Origin: Winogradskyella litoriviva
GTDB lineage: Bacteria; Bacteroidota; Bacteroidia; Flavobacteriales; Flavobacteriaceae
DNA length: 64,000 bases
NCBI RefSeq assembly: GCF_013249065.1
Contig: NZ_JABRWQ010000003.1
Span: 434,001-498,000 of the forward strand
Reading direction: 5' to 3'
Shown: in pieces, positions 8,949 to 17,269 of the stretch
Layout: each line of letters opens with the position of its first letter
How positions within the stretch are numbered: the first letter of the stretch is position 1
Position numbers and translations under genes: made by a program
Notes under the pieces: model-generated
What the model saw: the letters and a program-made list of their open reading frames with translations, nothing else
Database searches by the model: none
Told to the model about the DNA's origin: nothing

Positions 8949-10031
8949 TTAACCATTAATAATCTTTTCTTGGCGGTTAATAGATTCTTGGTGAACCGCT
9001 TTGAACATGCGTAAAATAAACTCTTCACTTAAACCTCTTTCTTCACCTTCTAAAACCATTTTACCTAAAATCTCGTTCCAACGTTTGCTTTGTAAAACAG
9101 CAACATTCTTTTGTTTTTTAAGTCCTCCTATTCCGTCAGCAACTTTCATTCGTTTGCCTAATAAATCTAGAATTTGGTTATCTACAACATCAATCTGTGC
9201 TCTTAAATTATTTAGCTCAGAATTGTATTGGGCTTCTGAGTCTGTTTCTTTTCTAATTTTTAAATCATTCATAATCTGTATTAAGCTACTTGGTGTAACC
9301 TGCTGTGCAGCATCACTCCATGCATTTTCTGGGTCAAAATGTGTTTCAATCATTAAGCCGTCAAAATTAAGATCTAGCGCAGTCTGAGATACATCAAAAA
9401 TCATTTCTCTGTTACCTGTAATATGCGATGGATCATTAATTAATGGTAAATCTGGAAATTTATTCTGAAACTCAATAGCGACTTGCCATTCTGGTATATT
9501 TCTATATTTAGATTTTTCGTATGTAGAAAATCCTCTATGAATTGCGCCTAAGTTTTTTACACCTGCAGAATACAATCGCTCAATACCACCTAACCATAAT
9601 GATAAATCTGGGTTTACAGGATTCTTAACTAAAACAATTTTGTCAGTCCCTTCTAATGCATCAGCAATTTCTTGCATAATAAATGGACTTACAGTAGAAC
9701 GTGCACCAATCCATAATAAATCTACATCATGCTCTAAGGCTAATTTTACGTGAGCTGCATTAGCAACTTCCGTACAGGTTTTCATTCCTGTTTCTTCTTT
9801 TACTTTCTGTAACCACTTTAAACCTAATGCACCAACACCTTCAAAATTTCCTGGTCTTGTTCTTGGTTTCCAAATACCTGCTCTAAAGTAATTAACATCT
9901 GTATCTTTTAGCTCGTGTGCTATTTTTAATACTTGCTCTTCTGTTTCAGCGCTACATGGTCCGGCTATTACTAGTGGATGATTTAATTTCATATCATCTA
10001 ACCATGTTCTCATTTCTTTTTTGTTTTCCAT
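8949..10031 (-). CDS. Bifunctional DAHP synthase / chorismate mutase type II
   Basis: This 360-residue enzyme has an N-terminal KDO8P-synthase-like DAHP synthase domain, with GPCSAET at 24-30 and the KPRTRPGNFEGVG phosphoenolpyruvate/metal-site segment. An AroQ-type chorismate mutase follows at about 271-360 (NNLRAQIDVVDNQILDLLG, then KxxKN and QSKRW). It joins the first step of aromatic synthesis to the branch towards prephenate. The C-terminal mutase probably also mediates feedback inhibition by prephenate, as in related fused enzymes. It is the last gene of the pheA-aminotransferase-tyrA operon, which carries the attenuator upstream. Confidence 0.93.
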   Translation of the reverse strand: MENKKEMRTWLDDMKLNHPLVIAGPCSAETEEQVLKIAHELKDTDVNYFRAGIWKPRTRPGNFEGVGALGLKWLQKVKEETGMKTCTEVANAAHVKLALEHDVDLLWIGARSTVSPFIMQEIADALEGTDKIVLVKNPVNPDLSLWLGGIERLYSAGVKNLGAIHRGFSTYEKSKYRNIPEWQVAIEFQNKFPDLPLINDPSHITGNREMIFDVSQTALDLNFDGLMIETHFDPENAWSDAAQQVTPSSLIQIMNDLKIRKETDSEAQYNSELNNLRAQIDVVDNQILDLLGKRMKVADGIGGLKKQKNVAVLQSKRWNEILGKMVLEGEERGLSEEFILRMFKAVHQESINRQEKIING

Positions 10032-10060
10032 TTTGCTTATTAATCTATTAATTTGTTATT

Positions 10061-10086
10061 TCTACAAGGTTTTGGAAACTTGTAGA
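10061..10086 (-). other. Intercistronic hairpin tyrA / DAHP synthase
   Basis: An 8-bp inverted repeat (TCTACAAG/CTTGTAGA) encloses a 10-nt loop in the 62-bp gap between tyrA and the DAHP synthase gene. No U-run follows on the minus strand, so it is more likely an mRNA stability or processing element than a terminator. Confidence 0.4.
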
Positions 10087-10093
10087 CTGTTAA

Positions 10094-10945
10094 TTACTGT
10101 ATTCCGTTTAATATTTCTTTTATATAATTTGTAGATTCCATTTCGTTATAAACCGCTTCAAAATTATCTTCTTGCATTAGTTTTTTAAAATGATTTAAGT
10201 TAGAAATATATTCATCTAACGTCTCAATTACATTGGTTTTATTTTGTTGAAAAATTGGTGTCCACATGGCTGGCGAACTTTTAGCCAAACGCACTGTACT
10301 TTCAAATCCACTACCTGCCATATCAAAAATATCGCGTTCGTTTTTCTCTTTATCAATTACTGTTTTACCAAGCATAAAAGCGCTAATGTGAGATAAATGA
10401 GAAACATAAGCGATGTGCTTATCATGTGCTTTTGGGTTCATATAACGTATTCTCATTCCTAAATCTGAAAATAGTTTTAATGCCTTTTCTTGAAGTTTAA
10501 AAGCCGTTTCTTCTACCTCACAAATAATATTTGTTTTGTTATTATACAAACCTTGAAGCGCTGCTTTAGGCCCTGAATATTCCGTACCTGCTATAGGGTG
10601 TGCAGCTAAATAATTTCTTCGTTTAGGATGGTTTTTTACTTTGACACAAATATCTTCTTTAGTAGAACCAACATCAAACACAATTGCGTTATCAGAAACT
10701 TGATCTAACACCTTAGGTAAAACGTTAATGGCTGAATCTACAGGAATTGCTAATATTACTAAATCTGCTTTTTGTAAATCTTTAAATTCTGCCGCTTTAT
10801 CTATAACATTAAGTGTTTTTGCTTCTGCCAAATGTGCTTCACTATTATCTATACCATAAATGGTAGAGTCTGGATGCAATTTTTTGATATCTAATGCAAA
10901 GCTTCCGCCAATTAACCCAACTCCTATTATAAAAATATTCTTCAT
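10094..10945 (-). CDS. tyrA: Prephenate dehydrogenase
   Basis: This 283-residue protein has a Rossmann GxGLIG motif at 8-13 for NAD(P), and AAHPIAGTE around H116, the catalytic histidine region of TyrA. A second conserved segment, DKHIAYVSHLSH, comes later. It converts prephenate to 4-hydroxyphenylpyruvate for tyrosine. No ACT or chorismate mutase domain is attached; the mutase is on the DAHP synthase. It follows the aminotransferase gene by 5 bp in the same operon. Confidence 0.94.
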   Translation of the reverse strand: MKNIFIIGVGLIGGSFALDIKKLHPDSTIYGIDNSEAHLAEAKTLNVIDKAAEFKDLQKADLVILAIPVDSAINVLPKVLDQVSDNAIVFDVGSTKEDICVKVKNHPKRRNYLAAHPIAGTEYSGPKAALQGLYNNKTNIICEVEETAFKLQEKALKLFSDLGMRIRYMNPKAHDKHIAYVSHLSHISAFMLGKTVIDKEKNERDIFDMAGSGFESTVRLAKSSPAMWTPIFQQNKTNVIETLDEYISNLNHFKKLMQEDNFEAVYNEMESTNYIKEILNGIQ

Positions 10946-10950
10946 TCTAA

Positions 10951-12093
10951 CTAAACTCTTGCTATTGCTTCTTTAATAATTTCTACTGTGGCACATAATG
11001 AAAAACGAACGTAACCTTCACCATTTTTACCAAAAACAGTTCCTGGTGTTATAAATATCGAATATTCCTTTAAAACCATATCTGTAAAATCTTCAGATTT
11101 AATTTTTGGCGGCAATTTTGCCCAAACAAATAAACCAGATGCATCTTTATCATAGGTACAATTAAGGCTTTCTGCTAATTTCCAAATTAAATCTCGTCTG
11201 GTTTGGTAGACGCTATTTAAACTTTGAAACCACATATCTGAACATTTTAAGGCTTCAATAGCTCCTTTCTGTATGCCATAAAACATACCAGAATCCATAT
11301 TACTTTTTACACGTAATACAGCACTTATAAAATCGTAATTACCAGTTAACATACCAACTCGCCAACCAGCCATATTAAATGTTTTACTTAATGAATTTAA
11401 CTCTAAGCAAACATGTTTTGCATCTTTATATCTGAGAATACTATTTGGTTTATCGTTGAGAATAAAGCTATACGGATTGTCATTTACTATTAAAATATCG
11501 TGACGTTTTCCAAAAGCAATTACTTTGTCATAAAACTTATTATCTGCATTACTACCAGTTGGCATATGTGGATAATTAATCCACATTATTTTTACACGCT
11601 TTAAATCTAAGCGTTCTAATTTTTTAAAATCTGGCTGCCAATTATTTTCCTCTTTTAAATCGTAATAAATTGGTTTTGCTTCTAACAATTTTGTTACAGA
11701 AGCATAAGTTGGATAACCAGGATTTGGTATTAAGACCTTATCACCTTTATTTAAAAAAGCCATTGAAATATGCATAATACCTTCCTTGCTTCCCATTAAA
11801 GGCAATACTTCTGTATGTGCACTTAGGTTGACCTTGTAATGCCTTTTATAGAAGTTTGCTATTTCTTCTCTTAATTCTGGCAACCCTTGGTAACTTTGAT
11901 ATTGGTGTGCTTTCTCTTCTACCAAACTATCTTGAAGCGTCATAGATGCCTTAAAAGGTGGCTCCAAATCTGGGCTACCAATCCCTAAATTAATAATAGG
12001 TTTTCCTTGTGCTTTTAATAGCGCAACTTCCCTTAATTTTTTAGAGAAGTAATATTCTTCTACATTTTGTAAACGTTTTGCAACTTCTATCAT
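10951..12093 (-). CDS. Class I/II pyridoxal-phosphate aminotransferase of aromatic amino acid synthesis
   Basis: This 380-residue fold-type I aminotransferase carries the PLP lysine in SLSKTFNMAGWR (K237) and the conserved NPGYPTY segment (124-130). Its start overlaps the stop of pheA by 4 bp (ATGA), which suggests translational coupling. Set between prephenate dehydratase and prephenate dehydrogenase, it should transaminate phenylpyruvate and 4-hydroxyphenylpyruvate (or prephenate). An ancestral aspartate or LL-DAP aminotransferase activity cannot be excluded. Confidence 0.88.
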   Translation of the reverse strand: MIEVAKRLQNVEEYYFSKKLREVALLKAQGKPIINLGIGSPDLEPPFKASMTLQDSLVEEKAHQYQSYQGLPELREEIANFYKRHYKVNLSAHTEVLPLMGSKEGIMHISMAFLNKGDKVLIPNPGYPTYASVTKLLEAKPIYYDLKEENNWQPDFKKLERLDLKRVKIMWINYPHMPTGSNADNKFYDKVIAFGKRHDILIVNDNPYSFILNDKPNSILRYKDAKHVCLELNSLSKTFNMAGWRVGMLTGNYDFISAVLRVKSNMDSGMFYGIQKGAIEALKCSDMWFQSLNSVYQTRRDLIWKLAESLNCTYDKDASGLFVWAKLPPKIKSEDFTDMVLKEYSIFITPGTVFGKNGEGYVRFSLCATVEIIKEAIARV

Positions 12094-12917
12094 CGTCTTG
12101 CATTTTTATATTCGCCCAAAATTTTAAAATTCTCCGCCATTAAATTTAAAATTGACACGGCTTTTTCGTAATCTTTATAAGCTTCAAATGTAACATCTAC
12201 AAAGAAAGCATACTTCCATGGTGTTTCAATTTTTGGTAACGATTGTATTTTTGTTAAGTTTAGTTTGCAATCACTCAATACATTTAAAATAGCTGCTAAG
12301 CTTCCTCGTTTGTGATCTAATTCAAACTTTAAAGAGGCTTTATTAATTGTACTTATGTCTTTTTGACTATTGTCTCGCTTTACAATTACAAAACGTGTTT
12401 CGTTATGTTTTATAGTCTGAATACTTTCTGCTAACAAATTTATACCATATAATTCCGCTGCATTTTTACTTGCAATGGCTGCAATTCCTTTCATATTTTT
12501 CTCTGAAATTTGTTTCGCAACATCTGCAGTATCCTTAGCTTCTACTAATTTTATATGTGGATAATTTTTAAAGAATACTTTGCATTGCAATAATGCCATT
12601 GGATGAGAATGCACTTCCTCTATATCTTCAATAGTCTGGCCGTTTAAAGCCATTAAGCAATGCTCAATACCTAAATAATATTCGCCAACAATACTTAAGT
12701 TATAATTATCAATAAGTGCATAATTAGGTATTATTGAACCTGCTATAGAATTCTCTAAAGCCATAACAACCTCATCGGTTTTATTTTCTAACAGTGAATT
12801 TACAACACCATCAAAAGACATACATTCTACGACCTCAGAATCTATATTAAAATAATTCTGAACCACTAGATGATGAAATGACCCTTTAATTCCTTGTATA
12901 GCAATTGGTTTCTTCAA
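12090..12917 (-). CDS. pheA: Prephenate dehydratase with ACT domain
   Basis: This 275-residue protein is organised as a periplasmic-binding-protein-like dehydratase domain (1-180) followed by an ACT regulatory domain (about 195-275). The catalytic TRF motif is visible in HNETRFVIV. The ACT segment includes LKFELDHKRGSLAAIL and IQSLPKIETPWKY, where phenylalanine is expected to bind for feedback control. It makes phenylpyruvate from prephenate. First structural gene of the operon, it lies 29 nt downstream of the leader terminator, so transcription should be set by attenuation. Confidence 0.94.
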   Translation of the reverse strand: MKKPIAIQGIKGSFHHLVVQNYFNIDSEVVECMSFDGVVNSLLENKTDEVVMALENSIAGSIIPNYALIDNYNLSIVGEYYLGIEHCLMALNGQTIEDIEEVHSHPMALLQCKVFFKNYPHIKLVEAKDTADVAKQISEKNMKGIAAIASKNAAELYGINLLAESIQTIKHNETRFVIVKRDNSQKDISTINKASLKFELDHKRGSLAAILNVLSDCKLNLTKIQSLPKIETPWKYAFFVDVTFEAYKDYEKAVSILNLMAENFKILGEYKNARR

Positions 12918-12946
12918 TTTTTATAGTCTTAATTATTGCACAAAAA

Positions 12947-12971
12947 AAAGTCTCAATTAAATTGAGACTTT
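12947..12971 (-). terminator. Attenuator terminator of the pheA operon
   Basis: A 10-bp perfect stem (AAAGTCTCAA/TTGAGACTTT) with a 5-nt loop is followed on the minus strand by eight T. It sits between the leader peptide and pheA, not after a gene. An upstream element GAGACT (plus strand 13000-13005) can pair with AGTCTC in the first arm and so form a competing antiterminator. Confidence 0.8.
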
Positions 12972-13011
12972 ATAATTTATATTTAAATAATACATATTCA
13001 GTCTCGTTCCT

Positions 13012-13062
13012 TTAGCTAAAAAAGAAATAAAACCAGTTATAATATGCTTTAGATATGTTCAT
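13012..13062 (-). CDS. Aromatic leader peptide of the pheA operon attenuator
   Basis: A 16-codon ORF encodes MNISKAYYNWFYFFFS. Eight of the last ten residues are aromatic: three Tyr, one Trp and four Phe. The stop codon lies 7-12 nt before the GAGACT antiterminator element, so a ribosome that reaches the stop would cover it and allow the terminator at 12947-12971 to form. Stalling on the Phe/Tyr codons would leave it free. The operon makes exactly these amino acids. No Shine-Dalgarno is visible, which is normal here. I found no confident promoter upstream. Confidence 0.8.
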   Translation of the reverse strand: MNISKAYYNWFYFFFS

Positions 13063-13188
13063 TGTTGTAATTATATCGCTAATGTAATTATTATTTTTAC
13101 AAATCAAAATTGTTGAATTGTTTTTTTAAAGAATTTTACAAAGTTTTAAAGATTTAATAAAATAAGTGGTTCAATATTCTGATTTACC

Positions 13189-13196
13189 TATTTTTG
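13189..13196 (+). promoter_or_regulatory. -7 promoter box of gldA
   Basis: TATTTTTG matches TAnnTTTG exactly and lies 15 nt before the gldA ATG at 13212, so the predicted leader is only about 12 nt. It also shows that the in-frame TTG at 13194, inside the box, is not the start. Confidence 0.55.
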
Positions 13197-13211
13197 ACTA
13201 AATTTATTTTT

Positions 13212-14105
13212 ATGGCTATAGAAGTTAAAAACATCACTAAACAATATAAAGACCAAAAAGCACTTAACGATGTTTCTTTTAAAGTTAAAGATGCTGAAAT
13301 AGTTGGTTTTTTAGGCCCAAATGGCGCAGGAAAATCGACAATGATGAAAATCTTAACTACCTATATTGAGGCAACAGAAGGTTCTGCTATTGTTAATGGT
13401 TTTGATGTTACTTCAAATAAAAAAAATGTACAAAGTAGTGTTGGGTACTTACCAGAACACAACCCATTATACTCAGACTTATATGTAAGAGAGTATTTAA
13501 ATTTTAATGCTAATGTTTATGGCACACCAAAATCTAGAATTGAAGAAGTTATAGAATTAACCGGTTTAACACCAGAAGCACATAAAAAAATTAGTCAACT
13601 CTCTAAAGGTTATAGACAGCGCGTTGGTTTAGCCAATGCTATGCTACATAATCCAGAAGTTTTAATTTTAGACGAACCAACAACAGGTTTAGACCCAAAT
13701 CAGTTAGTAGATATAAGAAATCTTATAAAAACCATTGGAAAAGAAAAAACAGTATTTCTTTCTACGCATATTATGCAAGAAGTTGAAGCCATGTGCGACC
13801 GTGTAATTATTATTAATAAAGGAGAGGTGGTAGCCGATAAATATTTGAAGGATTTAAGAGCTGGACAAGAACAAATTGTTATTGTTGAGTTTGACTATAG
13901 AGTTGAAGATGCTTTTCTTTTAAAATTACCAAAAGTAACTGCCGTAAAAAACACGCATAGTTTTGTTTATGAAATTACGTTTTCTACAAAAGAAGATATG
14001 CGTTCTCATGTATTTGACTTTGCTCATGATAATGAATTAAAAATTCTACAACTAAATCAGAAAAATGCTAGTTTAGAGAGTTTGTTTAGGGAAATGACGA
14101 GTTAA
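13212..14105 (+). CDS. gldA: Gliding motility ABC transporter ATP-binding subunit GldA
   Basis: This 297-residue ABC ATPase has Walker A GPNGAGKST (35-43), signature LSKGYRQR (130-137), Walker B LILDEP (151-156) and the H-loop histidine H186. The start MAIEVKNITK is ATG at 13212, just after the promoter. The protein closely follows the GldA pattern of gliding flavobacteria, including GFLGPNGAGKSTMMKILTTYI-type wording and the C-terminal ~70-residue extension. GldA acts with the permeases GldF and GldG, which are not in this window; in known gliders gldA is also unlinked from gldFG. Confidence 0.88.
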   Translation: MAIEVKNITKQYKDQKALNDVSFKVKDAEIVGFLGPNGAGKSTMMKILTTYIEATEGSAIVNGFDVTSNKKNVQSSVGYLPEHNPLYSDLYVREYLNFNANVYGTPKSRIEEVIELTGLTPEAHKKISQLSKGYRQRVGLANAMLHNPEVLILDEPTTGLDPNQLVDIRNLIKTIGKEKTVFLSTHIMQEVEAMCDRVIIINKGEVVADKYLKDLRAGQEQIVIVEFDYRVEDAFLLKLPKVTAVKNTHSFVYEITFSTKEDMRSHVFDFAHDNELKILQLNQKNASLESLFREMTS

Positions 14106-14109
14106 AATA

Positions 14110-14304
14110 ATGGGTGAATTTTTAGCTGAAGTTATTTTTACAGGAATATTTGAATCCATCCCAAAATTATTAGGAACTATAATTCGTTGGTGTTTTTACT
14201 TAGGAAAAAGACCTTTTAAAACTGTGTTTAAAGAAGACTGGAATAGACGAGTAGGTTTTCTTGCTATTGCTTTAATTATTTCCATTATCATATTAATTTA
14301 TTAA
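14110..14304 (+). CDS. Small membrane protein downstream of gldA
   Basis: A 64-residue ORF starts 4 bp after the gldA stop and is probably co-transcribed. It has an amphipathic N-terminus, a basic middle (LGKRPFKTVFKEDWNRR) and a C-terminal transmembrane helix (about 47-63, LAIALIISIIILIY). Its stop overlaps by 4 bp the convergent stop of the next gene. I recognise no family. The tight spacing and clean topology support a real gene. Confidence 0.65.
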   Translation: MGEFLAEVIFTGIFESIPKLLGTIIRWCFYLGKRPFKTVFKEDWNRRVGFLAIALIISIIILIY

Positions 14305-15044
14305 TCAAAAATTAATTCGCCAGTATAAAAACGCTCAATATCAACATTTGGTGGTTGGTTTACCGATATTAAATTTCCTACTCCTCTCAACTCTCCTGTT
14401 AAGGACTGTTGCGGATTTACAACCATATCGTTACTACTACGATGAAATACATTAACGTTTTGAGAAATAAGATTTTCGCCTTCAAAGCGTCCAGCACCAG
14501 AATACAAGCCTACTGATAAATTTTCAACTATTCCATCTATATAAAAGAAGGATAAATTATTTGAAATTACATTAAGATTATTTGAATGTACTGTAAGTCT
14601 AAAATCGCCAATTGTAAATTCGCTTCCGCCATTATAATCTTCAGATAATAAGGTAAGTGAATCATAGTTTAAAACACCAATAGAAGAAATTGTGTATTGC
14701 GAAGATGTTCTTAATTCTGTAAGATTTGGTGCTTCAACATAAACCTTTGTAATTCCTATATCTCTAACATAATTACAAGTATTATTGTCTGTTAAAACCA
14801 ATTGGTTATCAATAACCTCAGCACTTACATCGCTTATTAAATTTTTGCCTGTTTCTACTGCAACTTTATAATTTGGAGCTGATTTTACAATTAATTCAAT
14901 ATCTCTATTGACTAGAATGCGATTGAAATCTGAAACTACAATTTCTTTTTCTATTATTTCTCCTGAAGTTTGAAAACAATCATTAGCATCCTCGCTATTA
15001 CAAGCCAAGAGCAATAAAACAAATAAGTAAACAATTCTTTTCAT
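14301..15044 (-). CDS. GIN-domain (DUF2807) lipoprotein
   Basis: This 247-residue protein starts with a lipoprotein signal peptide (LLLLACNSED, lipidated Cys at about 15). It continues with the repetitive short beta-strands of the head GIN domain, for example VSDFNRILVNRDIELIVK near the start and the later LTELRTSSQY and LSVGLYSGAGRFEGENL. Such proteins form right-handed beta-helices at the cell surface or periplasm; their function is not known. It is 2 bp from the downstream end of the PagL-like gene and likely co-transcribed with it. Confidence 0.75.
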   Translation of the reverse strand: MKRIVYLFVLLLLACNSEDANDCFQTSGEIIEKEIVVSDFNRILVNRDIELIVKSAPNYKVAVETGKNLISDVSAEVIDNQLVLTDNNTCNYVRDIGITKVYVEAPNLTELRTSSQYTISSIGVLNYDSLTLLSEDYNGGSEFTIGDFRLTVHSNNLNVISNNLSFFYIDGIVENLSVGLYSGAGRFEGENLISQNVNVFHRSSNDMVVNPQQSLTGELRGVGNLISVNQPPNVDIERFYTGELIFD

Positions 15045-15046
15045 TT

Positions 15047-16138
15047 TTATAATCTAACACCAACTCCAAATGCAACAGATTCGGCTTTTGCACCATGAGA
15101 TTTTAAGGTTACTGCTCCAAAGAATTTCTCACCAAAATAACGTTTTAGACCAACTCTAATATACGTTCGTCCTTCAAAATCATATGGATAATACACATAA
15201 TAACCCAATTGCGATTCAACTGAGATTTTATTGATAAACAATTCATGGCCAACAAAAAGTCCAACGCGTTTATAATCTTCATCACCACTGACGTCTTCCT
15301 CCGGAAATGCAACCAATTTATAATATATTAACTCTTTTAAAAAATTAGAAAAAAATACATCTGTTCCAAATTGAATTGCACTAACATGGCTTAGACGTTT
15401 ATCTACATAACCAGATATTATATAAAATGGAAATTGACCACTACCAATGATATCACTTTGGTTAATTCCGGATCTAAAAGCCAAATTAAATTTAACCTTT
15501 TCTGTGAATTTTTCTTCATTAAGGTTATCTATAAATTCTTGATTTTCGTTGTCTAAATTGTATGTTAACCCAACATTTAACGTTATTGTATTTACACTTG
15601 TATTAGGTGCTTTTACATTAGCATTAGAGTAATGTGTTAAGGTTAAACCACCTTGCAATCCAAACCTATTAAAAAGTCGTTCTTTTTTATAGTTAAACAA
15701 TAAATAAGTTGCACTTAATATATCTGAACCAAAGGCTATATTTTTTGGATTTACTATTTTATCATAAGGATTGGTATTATACGCTAATCCTTGACCAATA
15801 CGCAACATTACATTACGTTTAAAAAAATAGAAATTATAGTGTGCATACAATGCATAATTATCGCCTAAAATTTCATTCTTTAAATCTTGATATATAAATG
15901 AAAGTCCATAATCTGGATAACCAAAGCGTTGTTCCCAAGTTTTTTTTCCGAATGTTTTTTTGTTATAACTTAGAATAAAACCTTCTGGATGACCTTTAAT
16001 TAAATGAAGAATATCATTATTATGAAGTGCTATATTACCTCCAAAATAATTAAAATCTAAATACGCATTATTCATTTCTTTTTGAGCACAGACTGCAATA
16101 GAAGAAAGTAATAAAAATGAAATAAAATAATTTCGCAT
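15047..16138 (-). CDS. PagL-like acyloxyacyl hydrolase / lipid A deacylase
   Basis: I chose the ATG at 16138 because MRNYFISFLLLSSIAVCAQ is then a clean signal peptide; an upstream in-frame start would add ten residues before it. The product has 363 residues with beta-barrel character. The motif HYSNANVKAPNTSVN matches the PagL active-site pattern (His-x-Ser-Asn, with PN and N downstream), where His and Ser are catalytic. It should act in the outer membrane on lipid A or related acylated lipids. It pairs with the following GIN-domain lipoprotein gene (2-bp gap). Confidence 0.72.
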   Translation of the reverse strand: MRNYFISFLLLSSIAVCAQKEMNNAYLDFNYFGGNIALHNNDILHLIKGHPEGFILSYNKKTFGKKTWEQRFGYPDYGLSFIYQDLKNEILGDNYALYAHYNFYFFKRNVMLRIGQGLAYNTNPYDKIVNPKNIAFGSDILSATYLLFNYKKERLFNRFGLQGGLTLTHYSNANVKAPNTSVNTITLNVGLTYNLDNENQEFIDNLNEEKFTEKVKFNLAFRSGINQSDIIGSGQFPFYIISGYVDKRLSHVSAIQFGTDVFFSNFLKELIYYKLVAFPEEDVSGDEDYKRVGLFVGHELFINKISVESQLGYYVYYPYDFEGRTYIRVGLKRYFGEKFFGAVTLKSHGAKAESVAFGVGVRL

Positions 16139-16202
16139 TTGTAAATATTGAGCAGTAAAAATAGTCAATAATTACAATTAATTGAGCTATGCGAAAAATA
16201 GT

Positions 16203-16301
16203 CTATTTTACAAAAAATGCGATAACTAAAGAAATAACGGTTAGCAGTAAAATCTGTGTAAAAAATTTAAAATCTGACTTATACTTTTTAAGCAATTTCA
16301 T
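16203..16301 (-). CDS. Possible 32-residue membrane peptide
   Basis: A short ORF between cysM and the PagL-like gene encodes a basic N-terminus (MKLLKKYKSDFKFF) and one hydrophobic helix (ILLLTVISLVIAFFV) before its stop. The layout is that of a single-pass small protein with the positive end inside. There is no homology evidence here, and an AT-rich region can give such ORFs by chance. Confidence 0.35.
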   Translation of the reverse strand: MKLLKKYKSDFKFFTQILLLTVISLVIAFFVK

Positions 16302-16381
16302 GTTTTTTGGGTTTTAAATTATGAAGCTAATTACCAACTTTTAAATTACTACTGTGTTAACTGAAATCCAACAAATTGTTA

Positions 16382-17269
16382 TTATACAATCTCATCAAAA
16401 AGGGTTGAAGACAAGTATCGATCGCCTCTATCGCAAATAATAGCCACAACAACACCTTTCTCTATAGTTTCAATTAATTTTAAAGCTGTAGCTACAGAAC
16501 CACCACTACTCATACCTGCAAAAACACCTTCTTCTTTTGCTAATCTTTGAGTCGTTGCTCTTGCTAATTGTTCATTGACCTCTATAACTTGATCAACTTT
16601 TGCGCTATTAAAAATACTTGGCACATACTCTGGCGACCATTTTCTAATACCTGGAATACGAGAACCATCTTCTGGCTGTGCACCAATAATCTGAATGTCT
16701 TTATTTTGTTCTTTTAAAAACGTGGAAGTTCCCATGATGGTTCCTGTTGTTCCCATTGCAGAAACAAAATGCGTTACTTCTCCATTAGTATCTCTCCAGA
16801 TTTCTGGGCCTGTAGTTTTGTAATGTGCTCGCCAATTGTCATCGTTTTCAAACTGATTTAGTAAAGTATACCCTTCAGTATCTCGCATATTAAAAGCAAT
16901 ATCTCTAGAACCTTCTATACCTTTATCTGCTGATGTTAATATAACCTCAGCACCATAAGCTCGCATTGTTTTTACACGTTCTTCTGTAGAGTTTTCTGGC
17001 ATTACTAAAGCCATTTTTAAACCAAAAGATTGCGCTACATAAGCCAGAGCAATTCCTGTATTACCACTAGTTGCCTCAACTAAGCGGTCCCCTTTTTTAA
17101 TGTCACCTCTTTTTATAGCTTCAGAAATCATATTTAAAGCTGGTCTATCTTTTACACTTCCACCAGGATTATTTCCTTCTAACTTTAAAAGCAATTTTAC
17201 ATTGGGATTGGTTATTAAATTTTTAGCCTCTACTAAGGGTGTATTGCCTATATGTTTTAATATGCTCAT
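16382..17269 (-). CDS. cysM: Cysteine synthase B (O-acetylserine sulfhydrylase)
   Basis: This 295-residue PLP enzyme of fold type II has the lysine K40 in GGSVKDRP, the substrate loop TSGNTG near 68-73, and the phosphate-binding loop GTTGT near 173. The compact length and VKDRPALNMI favour the CysM type. It combines O-acetylserine with sulfide (or thiosulfate) to make cysteine. It overlaps the stop of cysE by 4 bp (ATGA), so the two are translationally coupled, and it lies downstream of the sulfate reduction operon. Confidence 0.93.
   Translation of the reverse strand: MSILKHIGNTPLVEAKNLITNPNVKLLLKLEGNNPGGSVKDRPALNMISEAIKRGDIKKGDRLVEATSGNTGIALAYVAQSFGLKMALVMPENSTEERVKTMRAYGAEVILTSADKGIEGSRDIAFNMRDTEGYTLLNQFENDDNWRAHYKTTGPEIWRDTNGEVTHFVSAMGTTGTIMGTSTFLKEQNKDIQIIGAQPEDGSRIPGIRKWSPEYVPSIFNSAKVDQVIEVNEQLARATTQRLAKEEGVFAGMSSGGSVATALKLIETIEKGVVVAIICDRGDRYLSSTLFDEIV

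Noticed and set aside
9001-9387. 128-codon plus-strand ORF
   Set aside because: Antisense shadow of the DAHP synthase-chorismate mutase gene; no recognisable protein features.
13194-13211. Upstream in-frame TTG start of gldA adding six residues
   Set aside because: It lies inside the -7 promoter box, so it would not be in the transcript; ATG at 13212 fits GldA.
16139-16168. Longer start of the PagL-like gene
   Set aside because: It would place ten residues ahead of a clean signal peptide; ATG at 16138 is preferred.
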